Source: Flavobacterium sp. (GTDB lineage: Bacteria > Bacteroidota > Bacteroidia > Flavobacteriales > Flavobacteriaceae). From it: a stretch of DNA of 64,000 nt. The notes below the pieces were generated by a model. The model did no database searches, was not told the origin of the DNA, and saw only the letters and a list, made by a program, of their open reading frames with translations. Of this stretch, positions 27,092 through 35,361 are shown in pieces. Where the stretch lies: NCBI RefSeq assembly GCF_004211145.1, contig NZ_SEBS01000020.1, positions 1-64,000 on the forward strand, given 5' to 3'. Position 1 is the stretch's first letter, and each line of letters starts with the position of its first letter. Position numbers and translations under genes: made by a program.

Positions 27092-27988
27092 ATGAACATA
27101 CGAGGAAAACTGATTATCATTGGAGGAGCTGTCGACAAAGGCAGTTTTACTGAAAACGACATCGACACGAATGCCGCCAAAAATATAAACTTTTTTGAGA
27201 CGGGCATCCTGAAACGTATTATCAACGAATCGAAGCACAAGGAAAAATCGCGGATCGAAATCATTACGACCGCTTCAAAGATCCCACGCATCATCGGGCC
27301 TGAATATGTGAAAGCATTGAAATATCTCAATGCGACGAACGTTGACGTGCTTCACCTTGAGAAACGTGAAATGGCTTCAGATCCTGAAGTTTTGGAGCGC
27401 ATCAAGGCCGCCGATGTCGTGATGTTTACGGGAGGCGACCAATTGCGTCTTACGTCGATCCTCGGAGGAACAGGCATGCACGATCTGATGCTTGAAAAAT
27501 ACCACAACGAAGATTTCATATACGCCGGAACATCGGCAGGAGCGGCAGCCGCTTCGAATTCCATGATCTACCAAGGAAGTTCGAGCGAGGCGCTTTTGAA
27601 AGGCGAAGTCAAGATCACGTCGGGCCTGGGATTCATCGACGGCGTCGTGATCGATACGCATTTCGTGCAACGCGGCCGCATTGGGCGTTTGTTCCAGGCA
27701 GTTGTCGGGAATCCGAAAGTACTCGGAATCGGGCTTGGCGAAGACACGGGCTTACTGATTACGAACGGTAACGAAATGGAAGCGATAGGCTCCGGACTCG
27801 TGATCCTGGTCGACGGACGCGAAATCAAGGATACGAACTTGACGCAGGTCGAGCTCGGACAACCGATTTCGATCAGCCATTTGGTCACGCACGTGATGAG
27901 CAAATACGATACGTTTAATTTGAAGACGCATAAGATGTCGATTCAATCTTCGCAGTACGCGGAGGATTTGGGGATTCCGACTGATTGA
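27092..27988 (+). CDS. cphB: Cyanophycinase
   Basis: Protein of 298 residues of the S51 serine peptidase family, which cuts cyanophycin to beta-Asp-Arg dipeptides. It starts MNIRGKLIIIGGAVDKG. The nucleophile Ser148 lies in AGTSAGAAAAS. FTGGDQLRLTSILGG and DTHFVQRGRIGRL are family motifs that hold the other catalytic and substrate-binding residues. There is no signal peptide, so it acts in the cytoplasm on stored granules. It is divergent from cphA and is followed by iaaA on the same strand after a 142-bp gap filled by an inverted repeat. Confidence 0.95.
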   Translation: MNIRGKLIIIGGAVDKGSFTENDIDTNAAKNINFFETGILKRIINESKHKEKSRIEIITTASKIPRIIGPEYVKALKYLNATNVDVLHLEKREMASDPEVLERIKAADVVMFTGGDQLRLTSILGGTGMHDLMLEKYHNEDFIYAGTSAGAAAASNSMIYQGSSSEALLKGEVKITSGLGFIDGVVIDTHFVQRGRIGRLFQAVVGNPKVLGIGLGEDTGLLITNGNEMEAIGSGLVILVDGREIKDTNLTQVELGQPISISHLVTHVMSKYDTFNLKTHKMSIQSSQYAEDLGIPTD

Positions 27989-27991
27989 AAA

Positions 27992-28116
27992 TGGTGACGA
28001 AAGACTAATGACGAAGGACTCGACGCGAGTCATCTTTCGCTGTTCATTCATTAGTGTTTCGTCATTACTCGTTCGTCATTACTCGTTTGTCTTTCGTCAT
28101 TAGTCTTTCGTCACCA
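27992..28116. repeat. Inverted repeat pair between cphB and iaaA (GACGAAT family)
   Basis: A 24-bp perfect inverted repeat, 27992-28015 with 28093-28116 (outer bases TGGTGACGAAAGAC / GTCTTTCGTCACCA). The right arm continues leftward with further TTCGTCATTACTC-like units (28048-28092). A small palindrome GACTCGACGCGAGTC lies at 28017-28031. It fills almost the whole gap between the two genes and could form a very long hairpin in mRNA. Confidence 0.85.
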
Positions 28117-28130
28117 CTCATTCGTCCATT

Positions 28131-28973
28131 ATGAAAATCATCATACACGGCGGGTTCTTCTCTGAATCCGCAACCAACCACGAAACCAAAACCGCAAAGC
28201 AGAATGCGCTCAAACGCATCGCGAAGGAGTCATTCGAACATTTGGAAAGCCATTCCGCACTTGAAACGGTCGTGTTCGCGGTTGCGCTTTTGGAGGATGA
28301 CGAATTATTCAACGCGGGAATCGGGTCGCAAATCCAAAGCGACGGAAAGATCCGCATGAGCGCATCGATCATGGACGGCGATTCCCAGAAATTCAGCGGC
28401 GTGATCAACATCCAGGACGTCAAGAATCCGGTTCATGTCGCGCAGATGTTACTCGACAGCGAGGACAAGGTTTTGGGTGGAGACGGAGCGACGTCGTTCG
28501 CACGCAAACTCGGTTTTGAAGTTTTTTCTACCGAAATCCCACAACGACGCGCCGAATACGAAGCCAAAAAAGCGCCGACGGGAACCGGAACGGTAGGTTG
28601 TGTCGCGCTTGACAAACTCGGTAGAATCGCGGTGGCGACTTCCACGGGCGGAAAAGGTTTTGAAATTCCGGGTCGCATCTCGGATTCGGCAACGGTCGCG
28701 GGCAATTACGCGAATCAATTGTGTGGCGTGAGTTTGACCGGAGTAGGCGAGGACATCGTGAGCGGAGCCGTCGCGGCGAAGATCGTAACGCGCGTCACCG
28801 ACGGTTTCACGTTAAAGGACGCGTTCGCCAAGACGTTTGACGAATTGAAACCTTTCGATGGTTTTGCGGGCGCGATCGCGATTGACCGTGAAGGAAATGT
28901 ATTCCATCAGGATTCGCATCCGAGTATGGTTTTCGCGAGTTTTGATGGGGAGGAATTTGAGGTTTTCGGTTAA
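28131..28973 (+). CDS. iaaA: Isoaspartyl peptidase / L-asparaginase (type III)
   Basis: Protein of 280 residues of the Ntn-hydrolase asparaginase-2 family. It autocleaves before the nucleophile Thr154 (GTGTVGCVALD). The N terminus MKIIIHGGFF, the segment ELFNAGIGSQ and the GRISDSATVAGNYA and GEDIVSG motifs fit. In cyanophycin users this enzyme splits beta-Asp-Arg into aspartate and arginine, so its place after cphB gives a complete degradation route. It is short for the family (usually 300 or more) because the linker before Thr154 is short. General isoaspartyl peptide repair is an alternative role. Confidence 0.92.
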   Translation: MKIIIHGGFFSESATNHETKTAKQNALKRIAKESFEHLESHSALETVVFAVALLEDDELFNAGIGSQIQSDGKIRMSASIMDGDSQKFSGVINIQDVKNPVHVAQMLLDSEDKVLGGDGATSFARKLGFEVFSTEIPQRRAEYEAKKAPTGTGTVGCVALDKLGRIAVATSTGGKGFEIPGRISDSATVAGNYANQLCGVSLTGVGEDIVSGAVAAKIVTRVTDGFTLKDAFAKTFDELKPFDGFAGAIAIDREGNVFHQDSHPSMVFASFDGEEFEVFG

Positions 28974-28989
28974 TAGTAAGATAGTTTTT

Positions 28990-29270
28990 TTTAGCTAGGA
29001 AAGTTTACCATTAAGGGCATTACGTTCATTAAGTAATAGTTCTTGACGAATTCGGTGATTTTGATCATTTAATATTTTTGCCACGAAGGTTTGCCATTAG
29101 GAGCGTTACGATCATTAGCGGATGGTTTTTGCGAATTTGGTGACTTTAATCATTTGATATTTTTTTTTTGCCACGAAGGCACGGAGGCACGAAGGTTTAC
29201 ATTTGGAGCATTGGGTTCATTATGAGATTAATTCTTACTGAATTCGATGCTCTTACTGTTTTAATTTGGG
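28990..29270. repeat. Degenerate direct repeats with TTCATTA units
   Basis: Three imperfect copies begin at 29003, 29090 and 29195 (GTTTACCATTA / GTTTGCCATTA / GTTTACATTTG). They end with GCCACGAAGG, and the last is extended to GCCACGAAGGCACGGAGGCA. The GAAGGCACGA core also occurs in the 93-bp array at 1-465. The AGCATTGGGTTCATTATGA segment near 29207 resembles the hairpin arm at 33134-33152. No gene is supported in this gap. Confidence 0.6.
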
Positions 29271-29274
29271 CGTG

Positions 29275-29455
29275 CCACCGGCTGGAAAAAGACTCATTGG
29301 TAGGCTCGCAAAAAGCTATTCGCATTTTGCTCGCCTCATTCGACATCCCGTTTCCAGCCGCTGTCAGGCTGTCCGTTTTATCTTTTTCCCGCTGAAAAAG
29401 CGGGAAAAAGGATGCCGCTTCCATCCTTCACGCGGGCGTTCCTATCCACGATTCG
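29275..29455. repeat. REP-like palindromic element, copy 2
   Basis: The core hairpin has a perfect 12-bp stem CTTTTTCCCGCT / AGCGGGAAAAAG with loop GAAAA (29382-29410). The flanks match the family in inverse orientation: CAGGCTGTCCGTTTTATC on the left and GGATGCCGCTTCCATCC on the right. It lies between convergent gene ends and may act as a terminator for both. Confidence 0.75.
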
Positions 29456-30964
29456 TTATTTAAGCAACTTCAATTCGTACAGGTCGAGTCGTCGGTCTTT
29501 CATTGTGCGTACTGATCCGTAGTGATGCAGTTCATCCAATAGATCCAGATCGACATCCACGATAAGCATCATTTCAGTATTCGGCGTGGCTTCGGCTTTT
29601 ATGGCGTTCGTCGGGAATGCAAAATCCGAGGGCGTGAACACCGCCGATTGCGCGAATTGGATATCCATATTGTTTACTTTAGGCAAATTCCCGACACAGC
29701 CTGCAATCGCGACATAACACTCGTTCTCGATCGCTCTTGCCTGGGCGCAATGACGCACGCGCGTGTAACCGTTTTGGGTGTCGGTCAAAAAAGGGACGAA
29801 CAGGATTTGCATGCCTTGGTCGGCGTACAGACGGCTGAGCTCCGGAAATTCGACGTCGTAGCAGATCAGGATCCCGACCTTTCCGCAATCGGTGTCGAAG
29901 ACCTCGACTTTGTCGCCTCCGGTCATCGCGTAGTATTTTTGCTCGTTGGGCGTGATGTGGATTTTTCGGAACTCGTCAATTTTCCCTGTGCGATGACATA
30001 GATATGAGGCGTTGTACAATTTCCCGTTGTCCATGAGCGGCATGCTTCCCGTGATGATATTCACGTTATATGAAAGGGAATATTCGTGCATTTTCGCGAC
30101 GATTTCCTCGGTTTTTTCGGCGAGTTTTCGCATCGCTTCGGTTTCGGGCAGATGGTTGTACGGCTCGAGAAGCGGCGTGTTGAACAGTTCGGGGAACATA
30201 ATGAAATCAGAACCGTATCCTGAAACCGCGTCGATGAAGAACTTGACCTGCTCGTAGAACGTTTCCATGTCGGGGAACAGACGCATTTGCCATTGCACCA
30301 AACCCAGCCTGATCTTCATCGCCGACCGCGCCGATGCGTTCAAACCCTGGTAATAGATGTTGTTCCATTCGATAAGCGTGGCGAATTCTTTCGATTCGTG
30401 ATCGCCGGGCAGGTAATTCGTCAACACTTTGCGCACGTGAAAATCGTTGGAGATTTGGAACGTGAGCGTCTTGTCATACAATTCCTTGTTCTTGACCTTG
30501 TCGATGTATTGTCTTGGCGTGAGCGTGTCCGAATGGCTGTGGTAACCCGGAATGCGACCGCCCGCGATGATGCTTTTTAAATTCAGGGTTTCGCACAACT
30601 CCTTTCGCGCTTCATACAAACGCCTGCCCAGACGCAAGCCGCGGTAATCAGGATGTACGAAAATCTCGATCCCGTACAGCGTGTCGCCTTTTTCGTTATG
30701 TGTGGAAAAGGAATAGTCGCCCGTAATCAATCGATAGGTGTGTTTGTCGCCGAATTCGTCATAGTCCACGATGATCGAAAGCGCGCAGGCCACGACCTTA
30801 TCGTCGACGGCAATGCATAGCTGACCCTGAGGAAAGAGTTTCAAAAGCCTGTCGATGCTGTTGCGGCCCCAAACTTGTCCGCCCATCGTATCGTAAGCCT
30901 GTCGCATCGAATTGCTCAAATCCTGGTAATCGTCTATGGTAAGAACGCGTGTCTCTATGTTCAT
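29456..30964 (-). CDS. GNAT acetyltransferase-nitrilase superfamily fusion protein
   Basis: Protein of 502 residues joining two enzymes. Residues 1-210 form a GNAT N-acetyltransferase-like domain (GIEIFVHPDYRGLRLGRRLYE). Residues about 212-500 form a carbon-nitrogen hydrolase with the expected triad Glu259 (FPELFNT), Lys334 (FRKIHITPNE) and Cys368 (LICYDVEFPE). The substrate is unknown. The fusion suggests successive or opposite steps on one amine/amide compound. Start ATG 30964 (MNIETRVLTIDDY) is chosen; an open frame runs on to 31255 but consists of repeat DNA. Its place next to the cyanophycin genes makes a link with Arg or Asp derivatives possible, not shown. Confidence 0.88.
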   Translation of the reverse strand: MNIETRVLTIDDYQDLSNSMRQAYDTMGGQVWGRNSIDRLLKLFPQGQLCIAVDDKVVACALSIIVDYDEFGDKHTYRLITGDYSFSTHNEKGDTLYGIEIFVHPDYRGLRLGRRLYEARKELCETLNLKSIIAGGRIPGYHSHSDTLTPRQYIDKVKNKELYDKTLTFQISNDFHVRKVLTNYLPGDHESKEFATLIEWNNIYYQGLNASARSAMKIRLGLVQWQMRLFPDMETFYEQVKFFIDAVSGYGSDFIMFPELFNTPLLEPYNHLPETEAMRKLAEKTEEIVAKMHEYSLSYNVNIITGSMPLMDNGKLYNASYLCHRTGKIDEFRKIHITPNEQKYYAMTGGDKVEVFDTDCGKVGILICYDVEFPELSRLYADQGMQILFVPFLTDTQNGYTRVRHCAQARAIENECYVAIAGCVGNLPKVNNMDIQFAQSAVFTPSDFAFPTNAIKAEATPNTEMMLIVDVDLDLLDELHHYGSVRTMKDRRLDLYELKLLK

Positions 30965-31080
30965 GTCTCGTATTTTTCTCGTATTTTGTTTAGTGGTGCA
31001 GAAAGTACTCAAATTAATCCAAAAATGCAGCGTGAATCGGCACTTTACGATAAGTTTAGCACACGGTCGCGCTTGTATTT

Positions 31081-31210
31081 TGACCGCGTGACGGATGGAA
31101 GCGGATATCCTTTTGCTAAAAACCTCAAAGGTTTCGAAACCTTTGAGGTTTGCAAAAGATAGCAGCGGACAGCCGGACGGCAAAACGAATGAAGGTTTCG
31201 GCTTACAAAC
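31081..31210. repeat. REP-like element, copy 3, with a 32-bp perfect palindrome
   Basis: The core 31120-31151 is a perfect 32-bp palindrome (half-site AAACCTCAAAGGTTTC), extended by TTTTGC / GCAAAA at 31111-31116 and 31153-31158. The flanks GGATGGAAGCGGATATCC and GATAGCAGCGGACAGCC are shared with copies 2 and 4. It lies in the divergent gap between the fusion gene and the pyruvate oxidase gene (30965-31315), where I see no gene. Confidence 0.8.
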
Positions 31211-31315
31211 TGTTCCCGTTTTGCCGGCACGCCCAAAAACTGCCAACAAAACCACAAAAGCCAGTGGTTGAAAATTTATAATCGATAACTTTAAGTTCCT
31301 CTAAAACACAACGAA

Positions 31316-33052
31316 ATGAGCAAAAAAGTAGCCGACCAAATCGTAGAAATGCTGGTCGCCAACAACGTAAAACGACTGTACGCCGTGACGGGCGATTCCC
31401 TGAACGAACTTAACGACGCGATTCGACGCGATGGCCGAATACAATGGATCCACGTGAGGCACGAAGAAGCCGGAGCGTATGCTGCGGCCGCCGAAGCCGA
31501 ACTCGACGGTTTTGCGGTCTGCGCCGGAAGTTGTGGGCCCGGACATGTTCATTTGATAAACGGATTGTATGACGCGCACCGCACGGGCGTTCCATTGCTC
31601 GCGATCGCGTCGACAATTCATACGGCCGAGTTCGGCATGGACTATTTCCAAAGCACGAACACGACGCGTCTGTTCGACGATTGCAGTTGTTATAACGAGT
31701 TGGCGACGACGCCGGCCCAGGTTCCGCGTATGTTGCAGACGGCGATCCAGCACGCGATTTCCAAAAAAGGTGTCGCTGTGTTGGCTTTGCCCGGAGATGT
31801 TACGGCTTTACCGGCGGTGGAAAGTGTGACGTCGATGCAGAATTTCAGGACGAGAGTGGAATCCCGTCCGCCGAACGAGGAAATGCAGCAACTTGCGCAG
31901 TTGCTCAACGAAGGCAAGAAAGTGTCGATTTATTGTGGTTTCGGAGCTGTCGAGGCGCATGACGACGTGATTCGGTTGGCCGAGAAATTAAAGGCACCGA
32001 TCGGCTATTCGTTCCGCGCGAAAATGGGAATGCAATATGACAATCCGTTCGAGGTCGGGATGACGGGTTTGCTGGGCGTGCCGTCGGCGTATCATGCGAT
32101 GCACGAATCGGATGTGGTTCTGTTATTAGGAACTGATTTCCCGTATGAGAATTTCATGCCCGTGAAAAATAAGATAATCCAGATCGATGAAAAACCCGAA
32201 CGATTGGGAAGGCGTGCGAAATTGGAACTCGGCTTGTGCGGCAAGATCGAGGATACGGTGAAAGCGTTGTTGCCGCTCGTGGAGGAAAAACCTGATGATA
32301 GTTTCCTGAAAGCGCAACTTCATTTGTATGAGAAAGTAAAGGAAAACCTGCTCACGTACGTGAACGATCGCGGTGGAAAGGATGCAATCAGCCCGGAATA
32401 TGTCGCGCATACGATCAACGAACTTGCGGATCGGGATGCGATTTTTACCGTCGATACGGGAATGTCGTGCGTTTGGGGCGCGCGATATCTGGAGGGAACG
32501 GGCCAAAGGAAATTGCTCGGCTCGTTCAATCACGGCTCGATGGCGAACGCGATGCCGATGTCGATCGGGGCGCAATTGGCGTATCCGGATCGGCAGGTAA
32601 TCGCGTTTTGCGGAGACGGCGGACTCTCGATGTCGTTGGGCGATCTTGCCACGATACAACAATATAAACTTCCGATAAAACTTGTGGTGTTCAACAATCG
32701 TTCGCTTGGTATGGTGAAACTCGAAATGGACGTGGCAGGTTTGCCGAGTAATCAGGTGGAAATGGTCAATCCGGATTTCGCGTTGGTGGCGCAGGCGATG
32801 GGATTCATCGGTTTGACCGTGCATCAACCTGACGCGTTGAGAACGGCGTTGGAAAAAGCGTTCGCCGAACCCGGACCGGTTTTAATAAACGTGATGACGA
32901 ATCCCGATTCACTCGCGATGCCGCCTAAATTGGAGTTCGATCAAATGAAAGGTTATGCGCTTACGATGTCAAAGATGATTCTGGGCGGACGAATGGATGA
33001 AGTACTTGATATGGTCAAATCGAATTACAAACATTTGTCGGAGTTGCTTTGA
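31316..33052 (+). CDS. ThDP-dependent pyruvate oxidase / pyruvate dehydrogenase (quinone)-like
   Basis: Protein of 578 residues with the three-domain ThDP enzyme fold. The N-terminal Pyr domain includes RHEEAGAYAAAAEAEL, whose Glu activates ThDP, and CAGSCGPGHVHLINGLYDA. A central domain that binds FAD in this family follows. The PP domain (about 375-560) has the ThDP motif GDGGLSMSLGDLATIQQ...VVFNN. PoxB in E. coli (572 residues) converts pyruvate to acetate and CO2 at the membrane. The similar length and motifs favour this, and the C-terminal tail could be a lipid-binding segment. Related ThDP enzymes such as acetolactate synthase are less likely. It stands alone; TAACTTTA near 31285 may be its -7 element. 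Confidence 0.85.
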   Translation: MSKKVADQIVEMLVANNVKRLYAVTGDSLNELNDAIRRDGRIQWIHVRHEEAGAYAAAAEAELDGFAVCAGSCGPGHVHLINGLYDAHRTGVPLLAIASTIHTAEFGMDYFQSTNTTRLFDDCSCYNELATTPAQVPRMLQTAIQHAISKKGVAVLALPGDVTALPAVESVTSMQNFRTRVESRPPNEEMQQLAQLLNEGKKVSIYCGFGAVEAHDDVIRLAEKLKAPIGYSFRAKMGMQYDNPFEVGMTGLLGVPSAYHAMHESDVVLLLGTDFPYENFMPVKNKIIQIDEKPERLGRRAKLELGLCGKIEDTVKALLPLVEEKPDDSFLKAQLHLYEKVKENLLTYVNDRGGKDAISPEYVAHTINELADRDAIFTVDTGMSCVWGARYLEGTGQRKLLGSFNHGSMANAMPMSIGAQLAYPDRQVIAFCGDGGLSMSLGDLATIQQYKLPIKLVVFNNRSLGMVKLEMDVAGLPSNQVEMVNPDFALVAQAMGFIGLTVHQPDALRTALEKAFAEPGPVLINVMTNPDSLAMPPKLEFDQMKGYALTMSKMILGGRMDEVLDMVKSNYKHLSELL

Positions 33053-33497
33053 CGGGGAAGATTTTATTTGGCGAAACCATTTTGGAAAGCAACTTGTTTC
33101 AAAGAAAAATTGGAAAAATCATTAAGAACATTTAGAGCACCAAGTTCACTAAGATTTGTTAGTGAATTTGATGCTCTAGATGTTTTTATTGTAAAAAATA
33201 AGCTCGGAAATTGAGTAAAAAGGAAATTAAAATTTAAACAATTGAGATAGTTGAGAGTAGTTAAAAGCTCAAAGTCTTGAATCTTTTTAATGTTTAAAAA
33301 AACACGCTCGGTAAAATCAGGCAGGTAAGAAAACTAAAAATTCCCGACTCTTAATGAACTTAATGTTTTGATGGTAAAAAATAGTCTCAGGAAAATCGGA
33401 AGAAAAAAACTTAAAAGTTCAGCCTAACAAGATCAAACCTAATACATATTCTTAACTACGCTCAACTATCTTAATTGTTCAAACAAAATTCAATCTC
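33053..33497. repeat. Repeat-filled intergenic region with hairpin and inverted pair
   Basis: No gene is seen in these 445 bp. A hairpin at 33134-33177 has 19-nt arms with two mismatches (AGAGCACCAAGTTCACTAA) and is followed by GTTTTTATT, so it may end transcription of the upstream gene. A second pair, 33238-33264 and 33452-33478 (core GATAGTTGAGAGTAGTTAA and its inverse), belongs to the family of the 93-bp array at 1-465. A T-rich AATGAACTTAATG segment lies between them. Confidence 0.7.
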
Positions 33498-34343
33498 TCA
33501 AACGTTCACCGTATCGAAATCAGTCCCAACCGAAACATCTTTCCAATCTCTAAAACTACCCAACATCGCCTCGGCTTTCTCGCTCGCCAATTTAAACGCA
33601 TCGCTTCCAAGCAACAAATGAACCGGCGGATTCTCAACGTAAACCGCATCAATAATCGCCTTCGCACCTTTCACAGGATCGCCGGGCTGGTTGTTTGCCA
33701 TTTGCTGCTGATGCCATTGCTGCGAATCGCGCGTGGTTTGATAGTCGGCGATTTCGTTATTAGGCGTAACCAACGAATCCGAATTCAGGAAGTTCGTCCT
33801 AAAATATCCCGGTAAAACCGCCGTCACTTTGATATTGAATGGTTTCGCCTCGACCGCGAGTGCTTCGGTGAATCCGATAACCGCAAATTTCGTCGCACAA
33901 TACACGCCGAATCCTGCAAAATCGCCCAAGTAACCGCCAATCGACGAAATGTTGAAAATGTGTCCAGATTGCTGCTTTCTCATTTGAGGCAATGCTTGAC
34001 GGATCACGTTAAGAGAACCGAAGACGTTCACCTCGAAGTTTTGTTTCGTTTCAGCGTCCGACAATTCTTCGACTGCGCCCAATAATCCGTAGCCTGCATT
34101 GTTGATCACGACGTCGAGGCTTCCGAATTTCTCGATCGTCGAATCGATGGCGAGTTTTACGTTCGCTTCGTTTGTCAAATCCATTTGGAGCGCAAGGAAT
34201 TTGTCGCTTGCGGGAACCAAATTTTCAAGTTCTTTTTTGTTGCGCGTCGTTGCGGCAACGTTCTCGCCTTTGGCCAGGAGTTGGCGCACGAGTTCCAGTC
34301 CGAAACCTTTTGAGGCTCCGGTAATAAACCATGTTTTTGTCAT
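33498..34343 (-). CDS. SDR family oxidoreductase
   Basis: Protein of 281 residues, a classical short-chain dehydrogenase. The cofactor motif TGASKGFG lies at about 8-15, NNAG at about 85, the catalytic Ser in FNISSIGG and the YCATK motif gives catalytic Tyr and Lys. TTRNKKE after the second strand suggests NADP use. The substrate is unknown. ATG 34343 (MTKTWFITG) is used; a 26-residue upstream extension has no support. It lies 98 nt after a closely similar SDR on the same strand, and the two probably arose by duplication. Confidence 0.88.
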   Translation of the reverse strand: MTKTWFITGASKGFGLELVRQLLAKGENVAATTRNKKELENLVPASDKFLALQMDLTNEANVKLAIDSTIEKFGSLDVVINNAGYGLLGAVEELSDAETKQNFEVNVFGSLNVIRQALPQMRKQQSGHIFNISSIGGYLGDFAGFGVYCATKFAVIGFTEALAVEAKPFNIKVTAVLPGYFRTNFLNSDSLVTPNNEIADYQTTRDSQQWHQQQMANNQPGDPVKGAKAIIDAVYVENPPVHLLLGSDAFKLASEKAEAMLGSFRDWKDVSVGTDFDTVNV

Positions 34344-34441
34344 TTTAATTGAATTTAGTTCTGGGTAAAAGATTTGGCCGCGAATCGCACTAGTTTTCCG
34401 AATTAGAAATTGTTCGCCCAATTCGCAGCTTAAAAATTGAA

Positions 34442-35281
34442 TTAAACGTCTGAAGATTTAGACGTGATTTTCCATTCCTTGATATTTTCCTGAAGTGTTT
34501 CGGTCTTTTCCCAAGCGCGTTTCACGGCGTCGCTGCCCAAGAATAAACGCACTGGCGGATTCGGGTTTTCAGCCAAATCGATAAAGATGTCGGCAGCTTT
34601 GTCGGGATCGCCGGTTTGTTTGCCGTCGATAGATAGAAGTCGGTCGTGATAGGTGCGGACCGCCGTGTATTCGGGCATCTTGTTTTCGGCCAAAATAATC
34701 GAATCGGCTTTAAGGAAGTTCGTGCGGAAACCGCCGGGCATTACAACCGTGGCGTTGATACCGAATTCCTTGACGTCGAGCGCGAGCACCTCGGTCAAAG
34801 CGATCACGGCAGCTTTAGCGGCTGAATAGGCTGCCCAGCCCGTTCCGCCATCGAATCCCGCGATCGACGAGATGTTAATGATATGTCCCGACTGCTGTTT
34901 GCGCAACTGCGGCATCGCGGCACGGATCACGTTTATCGTCCCGAACACGTTCACGTTAAACGCGTCCTGGATTTCAGAATTCGTCAATTCCTCAAGGCTT
35001 CCACCGATGCCGTAACCCGCGTTGTTCATGATCACGTCGAGTTGCCCGTACATGCCGATGGTGTCCGAAACCGCTTTTTGCACACTCGCTTCATTGGACA
35101 AATCAACCGCCAACGGCAGGAAATTCTCAGTGCGTCCGACGGCTTTCTGAAGGGTCGCCGCGTCACGCGAAGTAGCTGCCACTCGGTAGCCGTGATTTAA
35201 TAGTCGCGTGACCAAAGATAAGCCGAGGCCTTTCGACGCTCCGGTCACGAACCAAACTTTTGATTGATTGTCTGTCTTCAT
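34442..35281 (-). CDS. SDR family oxidoreductase (paralogue)
   Basis: Protein of 279 residues, very like its neighbour: TGASKGLG cofactor loop (about 14-21), NNAGYGIGGSLEEL, IINISSIAGFDGG and YSAAK active-site motif. The shared C-terminal region (NPPVRLFLGSDAVKRAWEK) marks both as one SDR subfamily. The substrate is not known. A -7 element lies 20 nt upstream. The divergent or nearby AraC regulators at 35362 and 37306 are candidate controllers, by position only. Confidence 0.88.
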   Translation of the reverse strand: MKTDNQSKVWFVTGASKGLGLSLVTRLLNHGYRVAATSRDAATLQKAVGRTENFLPLAVDLSNEASVQKAVSDTIGMYGQLDVIMNNAGYGIGGSLEELTNSEIQDAFNVNVFGTINVIRAAMPQLRKQQSGHIINISSIAGFDGGTGWAAYSAAKAAVIALTEVLALDVKEFGINATVVMPGGFRTNFLKADSIILAENKMPEYTAVRTYHDRLLSIDGKQTGDPDKAADIFIDLAENPNPPVRLFLGSDAVKRAWEKTETLQENIKEWKITSKSSDV

Positions 35282-35301
35282 ACTATGTTTTTATTACGAG
35301 A

Positions 35302-35309
35302 CAAAATTA
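35302..35309 (-). promoter_or_regulatory. -7 promoter element of the SDR at 34442
   Basis: Minus-strand TAATTTTG (TAnnTTTG), 20 nt before the ATG at 35281. No -33 TTG at the usual distance. Confidence 0.45.
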
Positions 35310-35361
35310 CATAGTGAATCGAGGCCTGCGTTAGCGAAACTCAAACCAAAAATTACGAAAT

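Noticed and set aside
29168..29395. 75-residue ORFs on both strands (29168-29395 and 29197-29424)
   Set aside because: They overlap degenerate repeats and the REP-like copy 2; no family features.
30965..31255. 97-residue N-terminal extension of the GNAT-nitrilase fusion
   Set aside because: It runs through the REP-like palindrome and has no domain; MNIETRVL is a natural start.
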